DNA of 64,000 nt from Planktosalinus sp963975935 (GCA_963975935.1 CAXBIQ010000004.1:148540-212539); one strand, 5' to 3'. Positions 9,011 to 18,359 are shown, counted from the first letter of the stretch. Program-made: numbers and translations. Notes: generated by a model not told the origin, from the letters alone.

Positions 9011-9733
9011 ATGGAACATATAGAGTTATTTTTCAAATCTATTTTTATCGACAACATGGTTTTTGCGACATTCCTTGGGATGTGTTCTTACCTTGCTGTT
9101 TCAAAAAAAGTTACAACCGCTGTAGGATTAGGTTCTGCTGTAATCTTTGTACTGGGTGTTACAGTACCTCTTAACTGGCTTCTTGACCAATACATCTTAC
9201 GTGACGGAGCCTTACAATGGCTGGGACCTGAGTATGCATCTTATGATTTGAGCTTCCTGTCCTTTATCCTCTTTATTGCAACCATTGCAACGATGGTGCA
9301 ATTGGTTGAAATAGTTGTAGAAAAATTCCTTCCTGCATTATACAACTCCCTGGGTATTTTCTTACCGCTTATTGCTGTAAACTGCGCCATACTTGGTGGA
9401 TCTTTATTTATGCAATCAAGGGAAATTGCAACAATCGATCTGGCATTTAACTATGGTGTGAGTTCCGGTATCGGGTTCTTTCTTGCAATTCTAACGATTG
9501 CTGCAATCAGGGAAAAAATTCGTTACTCAAACGTTCCTGCTCCATTGAGAGGACTGGGAATAACATTTATTATCACAGGCCTTATGGCTATAGGGTTTAT
9601 GAGTTTTGGAGGAATGCTAACCGGAGGTGATGAAGATGTACCCTCTTCAACAACTTCAGACCAAAATGTACACATAGAGACAAATGATTTGGGTGATCCC
9701 ATCGTTTTAGAAAATAACAAAGAAATAAAATAG
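9011..9733 (+). CDS. nqrE: Na+-translocating NADH:quinone reductase subunit E, with C-terminal extension
   Basis: 240 residues. The membrane core matches NqrE: FVTFLGMCSYLAVSKK-like N-terminus with Cys25 and a second iron-ligand cysteine, Cys125, in LPLIAVNCAILGG. Canonical NqrE ends near residue 200. Here about 35-40 extra residues follow the last helix, polar and acidic (GGDEDVPSS onward to the C-terminal NNKEIK). The extension contains no cysteines and no hydrophobic stretch, so it is probably a flexible soluble tail. It ends 4 bp before nqrF, so the tail is not a frameshift artefact running into the next gene. Confidence 0.95.
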   Translation: MEHIELFFKSIFIDNMVFATFLGMCSYLAVSKKVTTAVGLGSAVIFVLGVTVPLNWLLDQYILRDGALQWLGPEYASYDLSFLSFILFIATIATMVQLVEIVVEKFLPALYNSLGIFLPLIAVNCAILGGSLFMQSREIATIDLAFNYGVSSGIGFFLAILTIAAIREKIRYSNVPAPLRGLGITFIITGLMAIGFMSFGGMLTGGDEDVPSSTTSDQNVHIETNDLGDPIVLENNKEIK

Positions 9734-9737
9734 CGAT

Positions 9738-11045
9738 ATGATTTTAGCAGCAAGCACCCTGGGTGTAGTCATAGCAACCGTAATTGCCTTTTTGGTACTA
9801 ATTCTGGCCTTGGTTGGGGTTCTCATTTTCGTTAAAGAAAAATTATCCCCATCCGGACCCGTTAAAATTACCGTAAATGGTGAAAAAGTAATGGAAGTAG
9901 AATCAGGCAGCAACCTTTTAAACACCCTGAGCAGCGAAAAAATATTCTTGCCTTCTGCCTGTGGTGGTGGTGGAACCTGCATTCAATGTGAGTGTCACGT
10001 ACTTGAAGGTGGTGGCGAAGCATTACCTACCGAAACTCCTCACTTTTCACGAAAAGAACTAAAAGAAGGTGCACGTCTTGCCTGTCAGGTGAAAGTAAAG
10101 CAGGATATGAACATTACAATTCCTGAAGAAGTCTTCGGGATTAAAAAGTGGGATGCCGTTGTTACCCGAAATTATAATGTTGCTTCATTCATTAAAGAAT
10201 TTGTAGTTGAAATTCCTGAAGATATGAACTATAAAGCAGGAGGATATATTCAGATTGAAATTCCGCCCTGCGAAATAAAATACAAAGATATTGATATTAC
10301 AGCCCACCCTGAAGAGCATGACACACCTGATAAATTTCAGGAAGAATGGGATAAGTTTGGTTTGTGGCCGCTGGTAATGAAAAATAATGAAACTGTAGAA
10401 CGTGCCTATTCCATGGCCTCATACCCTGCTGAAGGACGTGAGATTATGTTAAATGTGCGTATTGCAACACCACCATGGGACCGTGCTAAAAACGGATGGA
10501 TGGACGTAAACCCCGGTATCGCATCTTCATACATTTTTGCTCAAAAACCCGGTGATAAAGTAATCATTTCAGGACCTTATGGTGAGTTTTTCATTAATGA
10601 AAGCGAAGCTGAAATGCTATATGTGGGAGGTGGAGCCGGAATGGCACCCATGCGCTCACACTTATACCACCTTTTCCGTACACTTAAGACCGGAAGAAAA
10701 GTAACTTACTGGTATGGTGGACGTTCAAAAAGAGAACTATTTTACATAGACCACTTTAAAAACCTTGAAAGAGATTTCCCAAATTTCAAATTCTATATGG
10801 CGCTTTCTGAACCTATGGAAGAAGACAACTGGAAAGTAAAAGATGGTATTGATGGTGAAGGTGATGGTTTTGTTGGATTTATCCACCAGGTAGTAATAGA
10901 CAATTACCTGAGCAAACACGAGGAGCCTGAAGAAATTGAATTATACTTCTGTGGCCCTCCATTGATGAACCAGGCTGTTCAAAAAATGGGAGAAGATTTT
11001 GGTATCCCTGATGAACACATTAGATTTGATGACTTTGGAGGTTAA
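9738..11045 (+). CDS. nqrF: Na+-translocating NADH:quinone reductase subunit F (NADH-oxidising)
   Basis: 435 residues. Order: one N-terminal membrane helix (about 10-32); a plant-type [2Fe-2S] ferredoxin domain with ligands Cys75, Cys81, Cys84 and Cys116; an FAD-binding domain with RAYS at 222-225; an NADH-binding domain with GGGAGMAP near 297-304 and the terminal CGPP at 405-408. This subunit takes the hydride from NADH and passes electrons into the complex. Last gene of the operon, followed by a strong intrinsic terminator. Confidence 0.97.
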   Translation: MILAASTLGVVIATVIAFLVLILALVGVLIFVKEKLSPSGPVKITVNGEKVMEVESGSNLLNTLSSEKIFLPSACGGGGTCIQCECHVLEGGGEALPTETPHFSRKELKEGARLACQVKVKQDMNITIPEEVFGIKKWDAVVTRNYNVASFIKEFVVEIPEDMNYKAGGYIQIEIPPCEIKYKDIDITAHPEEHDTPDKFQEEWDKFGLWPLVMKNNETVERAYSMASYPAEGREIMLNVRIATPPWDRAKNGWMDVNPGIASSYIFAQKPGDKVIISGPYGEFFINESEAEMLYVGGGAGMAPMRSHLYHLFRTLKTGRKVTYWYGGRSKRELFYIDHFKNLERDFPNFKFYMALSEPMEEDNWKVKDGIDGEGDGFVGFIHQVVIDNYLSKHEEPEEIELYFCGPPLMNQAVQKMGEDFGIPDEHIRFDDFGG

Positions 11046-11066
11046 TAACTTCCTCTACAAATAATT

Positions 11067-11107
11067 AAAAACCGGTGCTTTTCATTACAAAAGCTCCGGT
11101 TTTTTAA
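11067..11107 (+). terminator. Intrinsic terminator of the nqr operon
   Basis: A long inverted repeat, AAAACCGGtGCTTTT then AAAAGCtCCGGTTTT around a short CATTAC loop, ends in a T run. It starts about 20 bp after the nqrF stop and precedes a new promoter box at 11163. Confidence 0.9.
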
Positions 11108-11162
11108 TTATAATGAAACCTTAAATGCAGCCTCCCAAAAACAACAATCACAAATCTTTTTG

Positions 11163-11170
11163 TACCTTTG
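11163..11170 (+). promoter_or_regulatory. -7 promoter box for the small membrane protein/GT2/sigma group
   Basis: TAccTTTG matches the Bacteroidota -7 element and lies 17 bp upstream of the ATG at 11187. Because it overlaps the codons that a TTG start at 11160 would need, it supports the downstream ATG as the true start. Confidence 0.5.
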
Positions 11171-11186
11171 CAGCAAAGCAAAAACA

Positions 11187-11390
11187 ATGGAACTATTCTT
11201 AATTACATTTGTCCTTTTGGCACTGGCCATTGCCGGTATTGCAATTAAAATATGGGGTAAAAAAGACGGAAAATTTGCCGGTACCTGTGCCAGTCAAAGC
11301 CCCTTTTTAAATAAAGATGGTGAAGCCTGCGGATTCTGCGGAAAAACACCGGATCAGTTTGAAAATTGCACTGAAGAAACACACTCATAA
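11187..11390 (+). CDS. Small membrane-anchored cysteine protein, unknown function
   Basis: 67 residues from ATG 11187 (MELFLITFVLLALAIAG). One N-terminal membrane helix is followed by a short soluble part with four cysteines in pairs (GTCASQSPF, ACGFCGKTPDQFENC), including one CGFC motif. The CxxC could bind metal or act as a redox pair, but nothing identifies a function. Short proteins of this type are common in Flavobacteriaceae annotations as membrane or secreted proteins. The gene lies 18 bp before the GT2 gene, so the two are likely co-transcribed. Confidence 0.75.
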   Translation: MELFLITFVLLALAIAGIAIKIWGKKDGKFAGTCASQSPFLNKDGEACGFCGKTPDQFENCTEETHS

Positions 11391-11408
11391 AACATTTCAC
11401 ACGGCTGT

Positions 11409-12506
11409 ATGGTTTTAGCATTACTCTCTGCATTTGCTATAATTGTTGTTTTAAACTGTGCCTATTTCTTCTTTTTCGCAAACTACGCTTTCTCTAAGCC
11501 AACCCCTGCAGTATCGTCTTCCCTACCCGTTTCAGTAATTGTATGTTGCAAAAATGAAGCTGAAAACCTAAAGAATAACATTCCATTGTGGCTGGAGCAG
11601 AACCACACTGATTTTGAACTCATTTTAATTAATGACGCCTCCATCGATGACACTCTGGACATTATGGAGACCTTTGCTGCCCAAGACTCACGGATTAAAA
11701 TTGTCAATGTCGTAAACAATGAAGCTTTTTGGGCAAATAAAAAATATGCACTGACACTCGGTATCAAAAAAGCAAAAAACCACTATTTTATCTTTACTGA
11801 TGCTGACTGCAAACCTGCTTCAAAGATATGGGTAAACCAGATGGCTTCTCACTTTTCAGAAGAAAAACAATTGATTCTTGGCTATGGTGCTTATGCAAAA
11901 GCTTCCGGCCTTCTGAACACCCTCATTCGTTTTGAAACCTTTTTGACAGCCCTGCAATATTTCAGTTTTGCAAAAGCAGGAATTCCATATATGGGCGTGG
12001 GAAGAAACCTGGCATACACCAGCAAGCTTTTTTATGACAACAATGGCTTTATGAGCCATATGTACATTCGCTCAGGGGATGATGATTTATTTGTAAATGA
12101 AGTCGCGACAAAGCAAAATACTGCCATTTGTGACACTCCGGAAAGCTTCACGATATCAACACCCAAAAAAACGTGGAAAAGCTGGATCAACCAAAAGAAA
12201 AGACACATAACAACATCTGCACATTACAAAATTTCCCACAAAATCTTATTGGGACTCTTTTATCTCATAACAATACTATTCTGGACAGGAAGTATTGTCT
12301 CATTGTTTTTTGTAAACTGGAAATGGATTGTTGCCCTCGCAGCATTTAGATTTTTAATTCAATATATAATATACCATAAAGCGCTAACTAAACTTCAGGA
12401 AACAGGAATACTCATCCTGCTTCCGTTTTTGGAACTTGCACTTATATCTTCACAAATGCTTATCTTTATATCCAACCTCTTTTCAAAACCCAAACATTGG
12501 AAGTAA
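11409..12506 (+). CDS. Family 2 glycosyltransferase, membrane-bound
   Basis: 365 residues. N-terminal membrane segment (about 3-28), then a GT-A catalytic domain: PVSVIVCCKNEAENLKNNIP start, ILINDASIDDTLDIM, and the metal-binding DADCKP. C-terminal hydrophobic segments from about residue 275 (LLGLFYLITILFW, ALAAFRFLIQYII, LLPFLELALISSQ) anchor the enzyme. It likely transfers a sugar from a nucleotide or lipid donor to an envelope polymer; the acceptor cannot be told from sequence. Its 3' end overlaps the sigma-factor gene by 10 bp. Confidence 0.88.
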   Translation: MVLALLSAFAIIVVLNCAYFFFFANYAFSKPTPAVSSSLPVSVIVCCKNEAENLKNNIPLWLEQNHTDFELILINDASIDDTLDIMETFAAQDSRIKIVNVVNNEAFWANKKYALTLGIKKAKNHYFIFTDADCKPASKIWVNQMASHFSEEKQLILGYGAYAKASGLLNTLIRFETFLTALQYFSFAKAGIPYMGVGRNLAYTSKLFYDNNGFMSHMYIRSGDDDLFVNEVATKQNTAICDTPESFTISTPKKTWKSWINQKKRHITTSAHYKISHKILLGLFYLITILFWTGSIVSLFFVNWKWIVALAAFRFLIQYIIYHKALTKLQETGILILLPFLELALISSQMLIFISNLFSKPKHWK

Positions 12507-13069
12507 GTAAAAAAAAACTCTGTCAGCAAATTCAAAATGCCAAGTTGGGTAAACAAACTGCTTTTAATTTTTTACTCGATACATTTTGGAACGAAGTCTA
12601 TTCCTTTCAACTTATCAGGGTTCGGAACGAGGCTGAAGCCGAAGACATCACCATAGAAACTTTCGCAAAAGCGTTTGATAAAATTAATACTTACAAAGAA
12701 GAGTATACATTCAGCACCTGGTTAATTACCATTTCAAAAAATATCCATATTGACAAGATTCGCAAAAGCAAATCCTCTCTGAAAACCCAAACCTCAGAAG
12801 ACTTTCGCACAGAAATCCAGAAAATTGCAGACGACTCCCCCACTCCCGAAGATAATTTAATAACCCAACAAAACCTGGCGGAGCTATTGCGCTATATAAA
12901 ACAATTAAAACCGCATTATCAGGAAGTAATCAATATGCGCTACTTTCAGGAGATGAGTTATAAAGAAATTGCCGAAAAACTTGAAGAACCGATGAACAAT
13001 ATTAAAGTAAAATTGCTTCGCTCAAAAAAGCTTCTTGCTGAAATAATCACCAAAAACAGAACTGAATAA
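12497..13069 (+). CDS. ECF-type RNA polymerase sigma factor (sigma-70 family)
   Basis: 190 residues, starting at a TTG inside the end of the GT2 gene; no ATG is in a better position, and the following residues (EVSKKKLCQQIQNAKLGKQTAF) are conserved in flavobacterial relatives as I know them. Region 2 is visible as EAEDITIETFAKAFDKI...FSTWLITISKN (about 50-90), and region 4 as YQEVINMRYFQEMSYKEIAEKL (about 140-165) with a helix-turn-helix. No anti-sigma gene lies next to it. Translational coupling to the glycosyltransferase suggests the two are made together; the regulon is unknown. Confidence 0.88.
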   Translation: MEVSKKKLCQQIQNAKLGKQTAFNFLLDTFWNEVYSFQLIRVRNEAEAEDITIETFAKAFDKINTYKEEYTFSTWLITISKNIHIDKIRKSKSSLKTQTSEDFRTEIQKIADDSPTPEDNLITQQNLAELLRYIKQLKPHYQEVINMRYFQEMSYKEIAEKLEEPMNNIKVKLLRSKKLLAEIITKNRTE

Positions 13070-13095
13070 CCCCATTCTTTTATCCTAATAATTTG

Positions 13096-13103
13096 TACCT
13101 TTG
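13096..13103 (+). promoter_or_regulatory. -7 promoter box for lipA
   Basis: TAccTTTG lies 18 bp before the lipA ATG at 13122 and overlaps an alternative in-frame TTG at 13101, arguing for the ATG start. Confidence 0.5.
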
Positions 13104-13121
13104 AAGTCCAATTTACCTGCT

Positions 13122-13994
13122 ATGGAAACTGAAACTCTTACAAGACCCAAAGCAACACCAAAACCAAAGTGGTTGCGTGTAAAATTACCTACGGGTAAAA
13201 AATACACTGAGCTCAGGGGGTTGGTTGATAAATACAACTTACATACCATTTGCACTTCCGGGAGCTGTCCCAATATGGGAGAATGCTGGAGTGAAGGTAC
13301 TGCGACTTTTATGATTCTGGGTAATGTGTGCACGCGCTCCTGTGGCTTTTGTGGCGTTAAAACCGGCCGCCCGGAAACCATTGACTGGGAAGAGCCTGAA
13401 AAAGTTGCACGTTCCATAAAGCTTATGGCAATCAAACATGCTGTCATCACATCAGTTGATCGTGATGATTTAAAAGATATGGGATCCATAATTTGGGGAG
13501 AAACAGTGAATGCCATACGCAGAATGAACCCTGAAACCACTCTGGAAACCCTTATTCCCGATTTTCAGGGGGTAGAAAGAAATATTGACCGCATTATTGA
13601 AGTGCACCCTGAAGTAGTTTCCCATAATATGGAAACTGTAAAACGACTCACCCGGGAAGTGCGCATTCAGGCAAAATATGAGCGCAGCTTAGGTGTTTTA
13701 AAGTATTTAAAGGATCAAGGCATTAAAAGGACTAAAAGCGGTATCATGCTGGGTCTTGGTGAAACAGAAGCCGAAGTTATTCAAACTTTAGAAGACTTAC
13801 GCAATGTAAATCTTGACATTGTTACAATTGGTCAGTATCTGCAACCTTCAAAAAGACATTTACCTGTTAAGGAATTTATCCTTCCCGAGCAATTTAAAAA
13901 ATATGAACAAATTGGCCTGGAAATGGGTTTCAGGCACGTGGAAAGCGGCGCTCTTGTCCGCTCCTCATACAAAGCTCAAAAACATCTTACTTAA
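13122..13994 (+). CDS. lipA: Lipoyl synthase
   Basis: 290 residues from ATG 13122. Radical SAM enzyme that inserts two sulfurs into octanoyl-lipoyl domains. The auxiliary [4Fe-4S] ligands are Cys44, Cys49 and Cys55 (CTSGSCPNMGEC); the radical SAM cluster ligands are Cys70, Cys74 and Cys77 (CTRSCGFC). The C-terminal RSS motif (VRSSYKA), whose Ser ligates the auxiliary cluster, is present. The E2 protein at 52114-53799 with two lipoyl domains is one of its expected substrates. An in-frame TTG extension upstream exists but overlaps the promoter box. Confidence 0.97.
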   Translation: METETLTRPKATPKPKWLRVKLPTGKKYTELRGLVDKYNLHTICTSGSCPNMGECWSEGTATFMILGNVCTRSCGFCGVKTGRPETIDWEEPEKVARSIKLMAIKHAVITSVDRDDLKDMGSIIWGETVNAIRRMNPETTLETLIPDFQGVERNIDRIIEVHPEVVSHNMETVKRLTREVRIQAKYERSLGVLKYLKDQGIKRTKSGIMLGLGETEAEVIQTLEDLRNVNLDIVTIGQYLQPSKRHLPVKEFILPEQFKKYEQIGLEMGFRHVESGALVRSSYKAQKHLT

Positions 13995-14007
13995 ATAGTA
14001 ATCCGCT

Positions 14008-15006
14008 GTGTCTGAAAAAATAAGAATTGGAATTAACGGTTTTGGAAGGATTGGAAGAAATCTTTTCCGTTTACTTCTGGACCATCCCATTATAGAAGTT
14101 GTTGCCATTAATGACCTGGCTGATGCCCGAACATTGAGCCATCTCCTAAAGTATGACAGTATTCACGGGGTATTAAAAAGAGATGTTTCAAGCTCAGAGA
14201 AAACAATTATCGTTGATTCTAAAAAATTCCCTCTATTTAACGAACCCAAAATTGAAAATATCACTTGGCCTGATGTGGATTTTGTAATTGAAGCCACCGG
14301 TAAATTCAAAACCAAAAAAGAACTCGAGGCACATGTGTTTTCCGGTGCAAAAAAGGTGATTTTATCAGTTCCTTCTTCTGATGATGACATTAAAACGGTT
14401 GTTTTGGGTGTTAATGAATCCATTTTGGATGGAAGTGAAAAAATTATTTCAAATGCCTCTTGTACTACTAACAATGCCGCACCTATGATAAAAATTATAG
14501 ATGAGCTTTGTGGCGTGGAACAAGCTTATATTACAACCGTGCATTCTTACACATCAGACCAAAGTTTACACGATCAGCCGCACCGTGATCTGCGCAGGGC
14601 AAGAGCTGCAGGACAATCCATTGTACCCACAACCACAGGTGCTGCAAAAGCGCTGACAAAAATTTTCCCACATCTTTCTGAACTCATTGGCGGTTGCGGA
14701 ATAAGGGTTCCTGTTCCAAATGGTTCCCTGACAGATTTAACGTTGAACGTAAAAGAAGAAACTTCCATAACGATTATTAACGAAGCTTTCAAAAAGGCGT
14801 CAACCGGCACTTTAAAGGGCATATTAGAGTACACTGAAGACCCCATTGTATCTGTTGATATTATCGACAATACACATTCCTGCGTCTTTGATTCGCAAAT
14901 GACATCAGTAATTGGTAAATTTGTAAAAGTGATAGGTTGGTATGACAACGAAATAGGTTACTCCTCAAGATTAATCGATTTAGTCATGCACATTTCAAAG
15001 AAATAA
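14008..15006 (+). CDS. gap: Type I glyceraldehyde-3-phosphate dehydrogenase
   Basis: 332 residues from a GTG start. NAD-binding motif INGFGRIGRNLFR at 9-21 with Asp36 in AINDLAD, which favours NAD over NADP. Catalytic Cys152 in SNASCTTN and His179 in TTVHSYT. The C-terminal WYDNEIGYS signature is complete. Catalyses the glycolytic oxidation of glyceraldehyde-3-phosphate to 1,3-bisphosphoglycerate. It follows lipA after 13 bp and precedes the histidine kinase by 26 bp. Confidence 0.96.
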   Translation: MSEKIRIGINGFGRIGRNLFRLLLDHPIIEVVAINDLADARTLSHLLKYDSIHGVLKRDVSSSEKTIIVDSKKFPLFNEPKIENITWPDVDFVIEATGKFKTKKELEAHVFSGAKKVILSVPSSDDDIKTVVLGVNESILDGSEKIISNASCTTNNAAPMIKIIDELCGVEQAYITTVHSYTSDQSLHDQPHRDLRRARAAGQSIVPTTTGAAKALTKIFPHLSELIGGCGIRVPVPNGSLTDLTLNVKEETSITIINEAFKKASTGTLKGILEYTEDPIVSVDIIDNTHSCVFDSQMTSVIGKFVKVIGWYDNEIGYSSRLIDLVMHISKK

Positions 15007-15032
15007 CTATATTTAGCACCATAAAAGGCATT

Positions 15033-17279
15033 ATGATTAGGAGCTTTTTTCAATGTATTTTAACCTCACTTATACTTTTGTTTTCGTTCATCGGTTTTAC
15101 ACAAACTGATTCGGAAGAAAGAGATACTATTGCCCAAATTAAGGAGCTGAACACAACTGCTTACCAATCCATTTTAACGCAACAATTGGACGAAGTTGTC
15201 CCCAGACTTCTTGAAGCCAAAACCTTGGCCGTAAAAATAAATAACCCCAATTATAAATCCCAGACAAGTCTAATCTTAGCTTATTTTTATTATTCCATTC
15301 ACAGTTATGACCTTGCGCTTGAAGAGTGCGCAAAAGCTATAAGTTATGTAAATGATCAAACCTCATCAAAAGAACTGGCTACCGGGTTTAATATGTATGG
15401 GTTGCTTTCAATTCAAACTAAAAACTTTGACCAAGCTGATAAATATTTAGAAAAAGCTGACAAAATTTTTCAGGCTTTAAATGACGATGAAAACCAGGCA
15501 AAAGTTAAATATAACAAGGGACTTCTGGCTTTTGAGATGAATCAAACAAAAGTGGCGTTAAATTATTTTGCTGCCTCTCTGCAAACTTTTGAGACTTCAG
15601 GTTTAACATATTTTGAAGCACTTGCAAACAAACATATAGCAAAGTGTTTATTACTCTTACCTGTAGAAAATGAAGAGGGAAAAGAAAGCAATATTGCAAA
15701 CGCACAAACAGCAATTGACAAAGCTTTTTTAATAAGCACGTCTGAAAATTATTTAAAGACAGAGACCTATTGTTACAGGATATTTAGTGACATTGCCATT
15801 CTTCAGGACAATCCAATGGAAGCTTATCGTGCTCTGAAAATGTATGATGAAAAGAAAGAAAACCTTGAAGAAATCCACGCAAGCGTACTGAGCAAAAATT
15901 TAAACTTTGAATCAAACAATGCAGATTTAAATGCAATTATCGATGCACAACAAAGTGATTTGGACCAGCAGAAAAAATCTATTTCCATGAATAGGTTTAC
16001 CACAGGCTTGAGTGTCGCATTGATATTAATCCTCTCTTTACTTACCCTCTCCCTCTATAAGAACAATAATTTAAGGGCCAAGGCAAACAGCCTGCTACAA
16101 GATAAAAATGACGAATTGCTTATTGCAAAAGAACGAGCAGAAAAAGCCTCATTGGCCAAAGCTCAGTTTTTATCCACCATTACGCACGAGTTGCGCACCC
16201 CAATGTATGCTGTTACCGGTTTAACACACTTATTGCTGGAAGAAAACCCCAGAGAAGACCAAAAAGAACATTTAAACTCATTGAAATTTTCAGGAGAATA
16301 CCTTTTATCACTAATCAATAATATATTAGACCTCAACAAACTGGAGGCTAACAAAGTAGAACTCGAAAAGAAATCTTTTAACCTGAAAAAACGGGTTGAA
16401 GATGTATTAATCGCCCTTAAAAATTCTGCCAAAGACAAAAACAATATCCTCGACTTTGAATATGACGAAGGTATCCCTCAGAAACTGGTTGGAGACCCGG
16501 TTGTGATTTCACAAATCCTGATCAACCTTGTTGGAAATTCAGTTAAGTTTACTGAAAATGGAAAAATTACCATAAAGGTAAAAAAGTTGAGTCAGACAGA
16601 CCGAAGTGTCCTTTTACACTTTGAAATACAAGATTCAGGAGTAGGAATTTCACTGAAAAAACAAAAAGCAATTTTCGAGAGTTTCACACAAGGTTCTATT
16701 CAAATAAACAGAAAATTTGGAGGCACCGGCCTTGGGCTGTCAATTGTCAAAAACTTACTTAACCTGATGGATAGTAAAATACATCTTGACAGTGAAATCG
16801 GGAAAGGTTCAAAATTTTGGTTTGACTTGAAACTGAACATTTCAGAAGAAAAACCTGAAAATCAAAACCCCAACAATATCATCTATGGCGTTGATTATGT
16901 CGCTCTTGAAAACTTAAATATACTGGTTGTTGAAGACAATAAAATCAACCAGATGATTACAAAAAAGATTCTTGAAAAGAATAAAATGAAATGCGCTGTG
17001 GCAGATAATGGTGAAGATGCTGTTGTACTTGCAAGGGACAATCACTATGATCTTATATTGATGGATATCCATATGCCCGGTATAAGTGGTATTGAAGCGA
17101 CCCAGCAAATCAGGGAATTTAAAAAAGACATTCCAATCATAGCCTTGACCGCAGTTACTATTGATGAAAACCTTGATGATTTCTACAAAGCAGGGTTCAA
17201 TGAAATTATTCCAAAACCATTCAAGACTGAAGAATTTTTCGAAAAAATCTATCGCACCTTACAATCTCAAAAAGTCTAG
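15033..17279 (+). CDS. Hybrid sensor histidine kinase with TPR-type sensor and receiver domain
   Basis: 748 residues. Order: signal peptide or first membrane helix (LTSLILLFSFIGFTQ); a periplasmic, helical TPR-like sensor region (about 30-320); a membrane helix near 325-345 (SVALILILSLLTLSLY); HisKA dimerisation domain with the phospho-acceptor His385 in STITHELRTPM; HATPase_c with the N box around LINLVGNSVKFTENG and the GTGLGLSI loop; a C-terminal receiver with Asp678 in LILMDIHMPG and the conserved Lys in IIPKPFK. All catalytic residues are present. No DNA-binding output domain, so the signal must pass to a separate protein. The stimulus is unknown. Confidence 0.92.
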   Translation: MIRSFFQCILTSLILLFSFIGFTQTDSEERDTIAQIKELNTTAYQSILTQQLDEVVPRLLEAKTLAVKINNPNYKSQTSLILAYFYYSIHSYDLALEECAKAISYVNDQTSSKELATGFNMYGLLSIQTKNFDQADKYLEKADKIFQALNDDENQAKVKYNKGLLAFEMNQTKVALNYFAASLQTFETSGLTYFEALANKHIAKCLLLLPVENEEGKESNIANAQTAIDKAFLISTSENYLKTETYCYRIFSDIAILQDNPMEAYRALKMYDEKKENLEEIHASVLSKNLNFESNNADLNAIIDAQQSDLDQQKKSISMNRFTTGLSVALILILSLLTLSLYKNNNLRAKANSLLQDKNDELLIAKERAEKASLAKAQFLSTITHELRTPMYAVTGLTHLLLEENPREDQKEHLNSLKFSGEYLLSLINNILDLNKLEANKVELEKKSFNLKKRVEDVLIALKNSAKDKNNILDFEYDEGIPQKLVGDPVVISQILINLVGNSVKFTENGKITIKVKKLSQTDRSVLLHFEIQDSGVGISLKKQKAIFESFTQGSIQINRKFGGTGLGLSIVKNLLNLMDSKIHLDSEIGKGSKFWFDLKLNISEEKPENQNPNNIIYGVDYVALENLNILVVEDNKINQMITKKILEKNKMKCAVADNGEDAVVLARDNHYDLILMDIHMPGISGIEATQQIREFKKDIPIIALTAVTIDENLDDFYKAGFNEIIPKPFKTEEFFEKIYRTLQSQKV

Positions 17280-17294
17280 AGAATGACCGGGATG

Positions 17295-18314
17295 TTATGC
17301 CTCCGATGTGATTGGGGTTCCTGTTGCTGCACTTTTTATCCTCTCTATAAAACCCTCTTCTTTGTTTAAAAATGATACTGAAATGGGAAGATAATAAAGC
17401 TCTGCATTTTTAATTTTGTCTTTAAGCCGCATAAAATCCTTTTCTGTTGTGAGGATGATTTTATTTTTATCGAGGTTTTCTATTTCCTTATTTGTAAAAT
17501 TGTGATGGTCTGAATAAGGTTTGTGCTCAAAATTTAATTTCAACTCCTTAAGGTATGACACTAACGGAGTGGGGTTTGCGATTCCGGTAACCAAGGTAAA
17601 TTCTTTATCTGAAAGATATTCCATATGCTTTATATCAGTGCTTCCCTGAAGTACTGTTGCATATGAAATAGACGAAAAATAAACATTCTGTTCGGTTCCG
17701 GGTTTTAAATCATACTGGATTTTCTGTTGTTCTGAGTACGCTAGATTTTCAGGACACTTGGTAACCAAAATTACATCAGCCCTTTTTGCCTCCCTTTTGG
17801 ATTCTCTTAAGTTTCCTGCCGGAAGAAGCAGGTCATCTATATACAAATCATTATAAGTAGTTAAAAGCACCGTGAAAAAAGGGTTTACCTTTCTGTGTTG
17901 AAAAGCATCATCCAACAGAATAACATCAACTTTACCTTCTAAATTTTCAATACCCCTACGACGGTCTGCATCTACGGCAACAACAATGCCTGGAAATTTA
18001 TGTTTGAATTGCAAAGGCTCATCACCCACATCAGAAACCGTGTGATGTCTTTCAACAAGAAGAAAACCTTTTGTGGAACGCTTGTACCCCCTGCTCAAAA
18101 CTGCAACCCGGTAGTCCTCTTTTAAAAGGGAGATGATATACTCAATCATCGGTGATTTTCCCGTCCCCCCCACGCTTAGGTTTCCCACACAAATAACAGG
18201 TGTTTCATATGAGGTACTCTCAAGAATGTTCCAGTCATAAAAACGGTTTCTCACAAAAGTGACACCATCATATATAACTGATAGCGGGAAAAGTAATTTT
18301 CTCAGTTTATCCAT
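17295..18314 (-). CDS. lpxK: Tetraacyldisaccharide 4'-kinase (lipid A biosynthesis)
   Basis: 339 residues from ATG 18314 (MDKLRKLLFPLSVIYDGV), the usual LpxK N-terminus; a longer in-frame start at 18410 would overlap the divergent neighbour and is less likely. LpxK phosphorylates the 4' position of the lipid A disaccharide at the inner membrane. The P-loop is ICVGNLSVGGTGKSPM, followed by VLSRGYKRSTKG and DAFQHRKV. Its 3' end faces the histidine kinase with a 15-bp gap. Presence implies a lipid A-type LPS. Confidence 0.95.
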   Translation of the reverse strand: MDKLRKLLFPLSVIYDGVTFVRNRFYDWNILESTSYETPVICVGNLSVGGTGKSPMIEYIISLLKEDYRVAVLSRGYKRSTKGFLLVERHHTVSDVGDEPLQFKHKFPGIVVAVDADRRRGIENLEGKVDVILLDDAFQHRKVNPFFTVLLTTYNDLYIDDLLLPAGNLRESKREAKRADVILVTKCPENLAYSEQQKIQYDLKPGTEQNVYFSSISYATVLQGSTDIKHMEYLSDKEFTLVTGIANPTPLVSYLKELKLNFEHKPYSDHHNFTNKEIENLDKNKIILTTEKDFMRLKDKIKNAELYYLPISVSFLNKEEGFIERIKSAATGTPITSEA

Positions 18315-18359
18315 TACAACGCAAATATACTTTTTTATCTTTACCCTAAAATAGAAGTC

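Noticed and set aside
4986..11045. RNF complex instead of NQR
   Set aside because: The order A-B-C-D-E-F with an NADH/FAD/2Fe-2S subunit (NqrF) and an NqrA subunit identifies NQR; the ferredoxin-type RnfB and RnfC are absent.
11160..11186. Upstream TTG start for the small membrane protein
   Set aside because: It overlaps a good -7 promoter box, and the ATG at 11187 directly starts the membrane helix.
13085..13540. 151-codon minus-strand frame
   Set aside because: Antisense to lipA, which has all its cluster cysteines.
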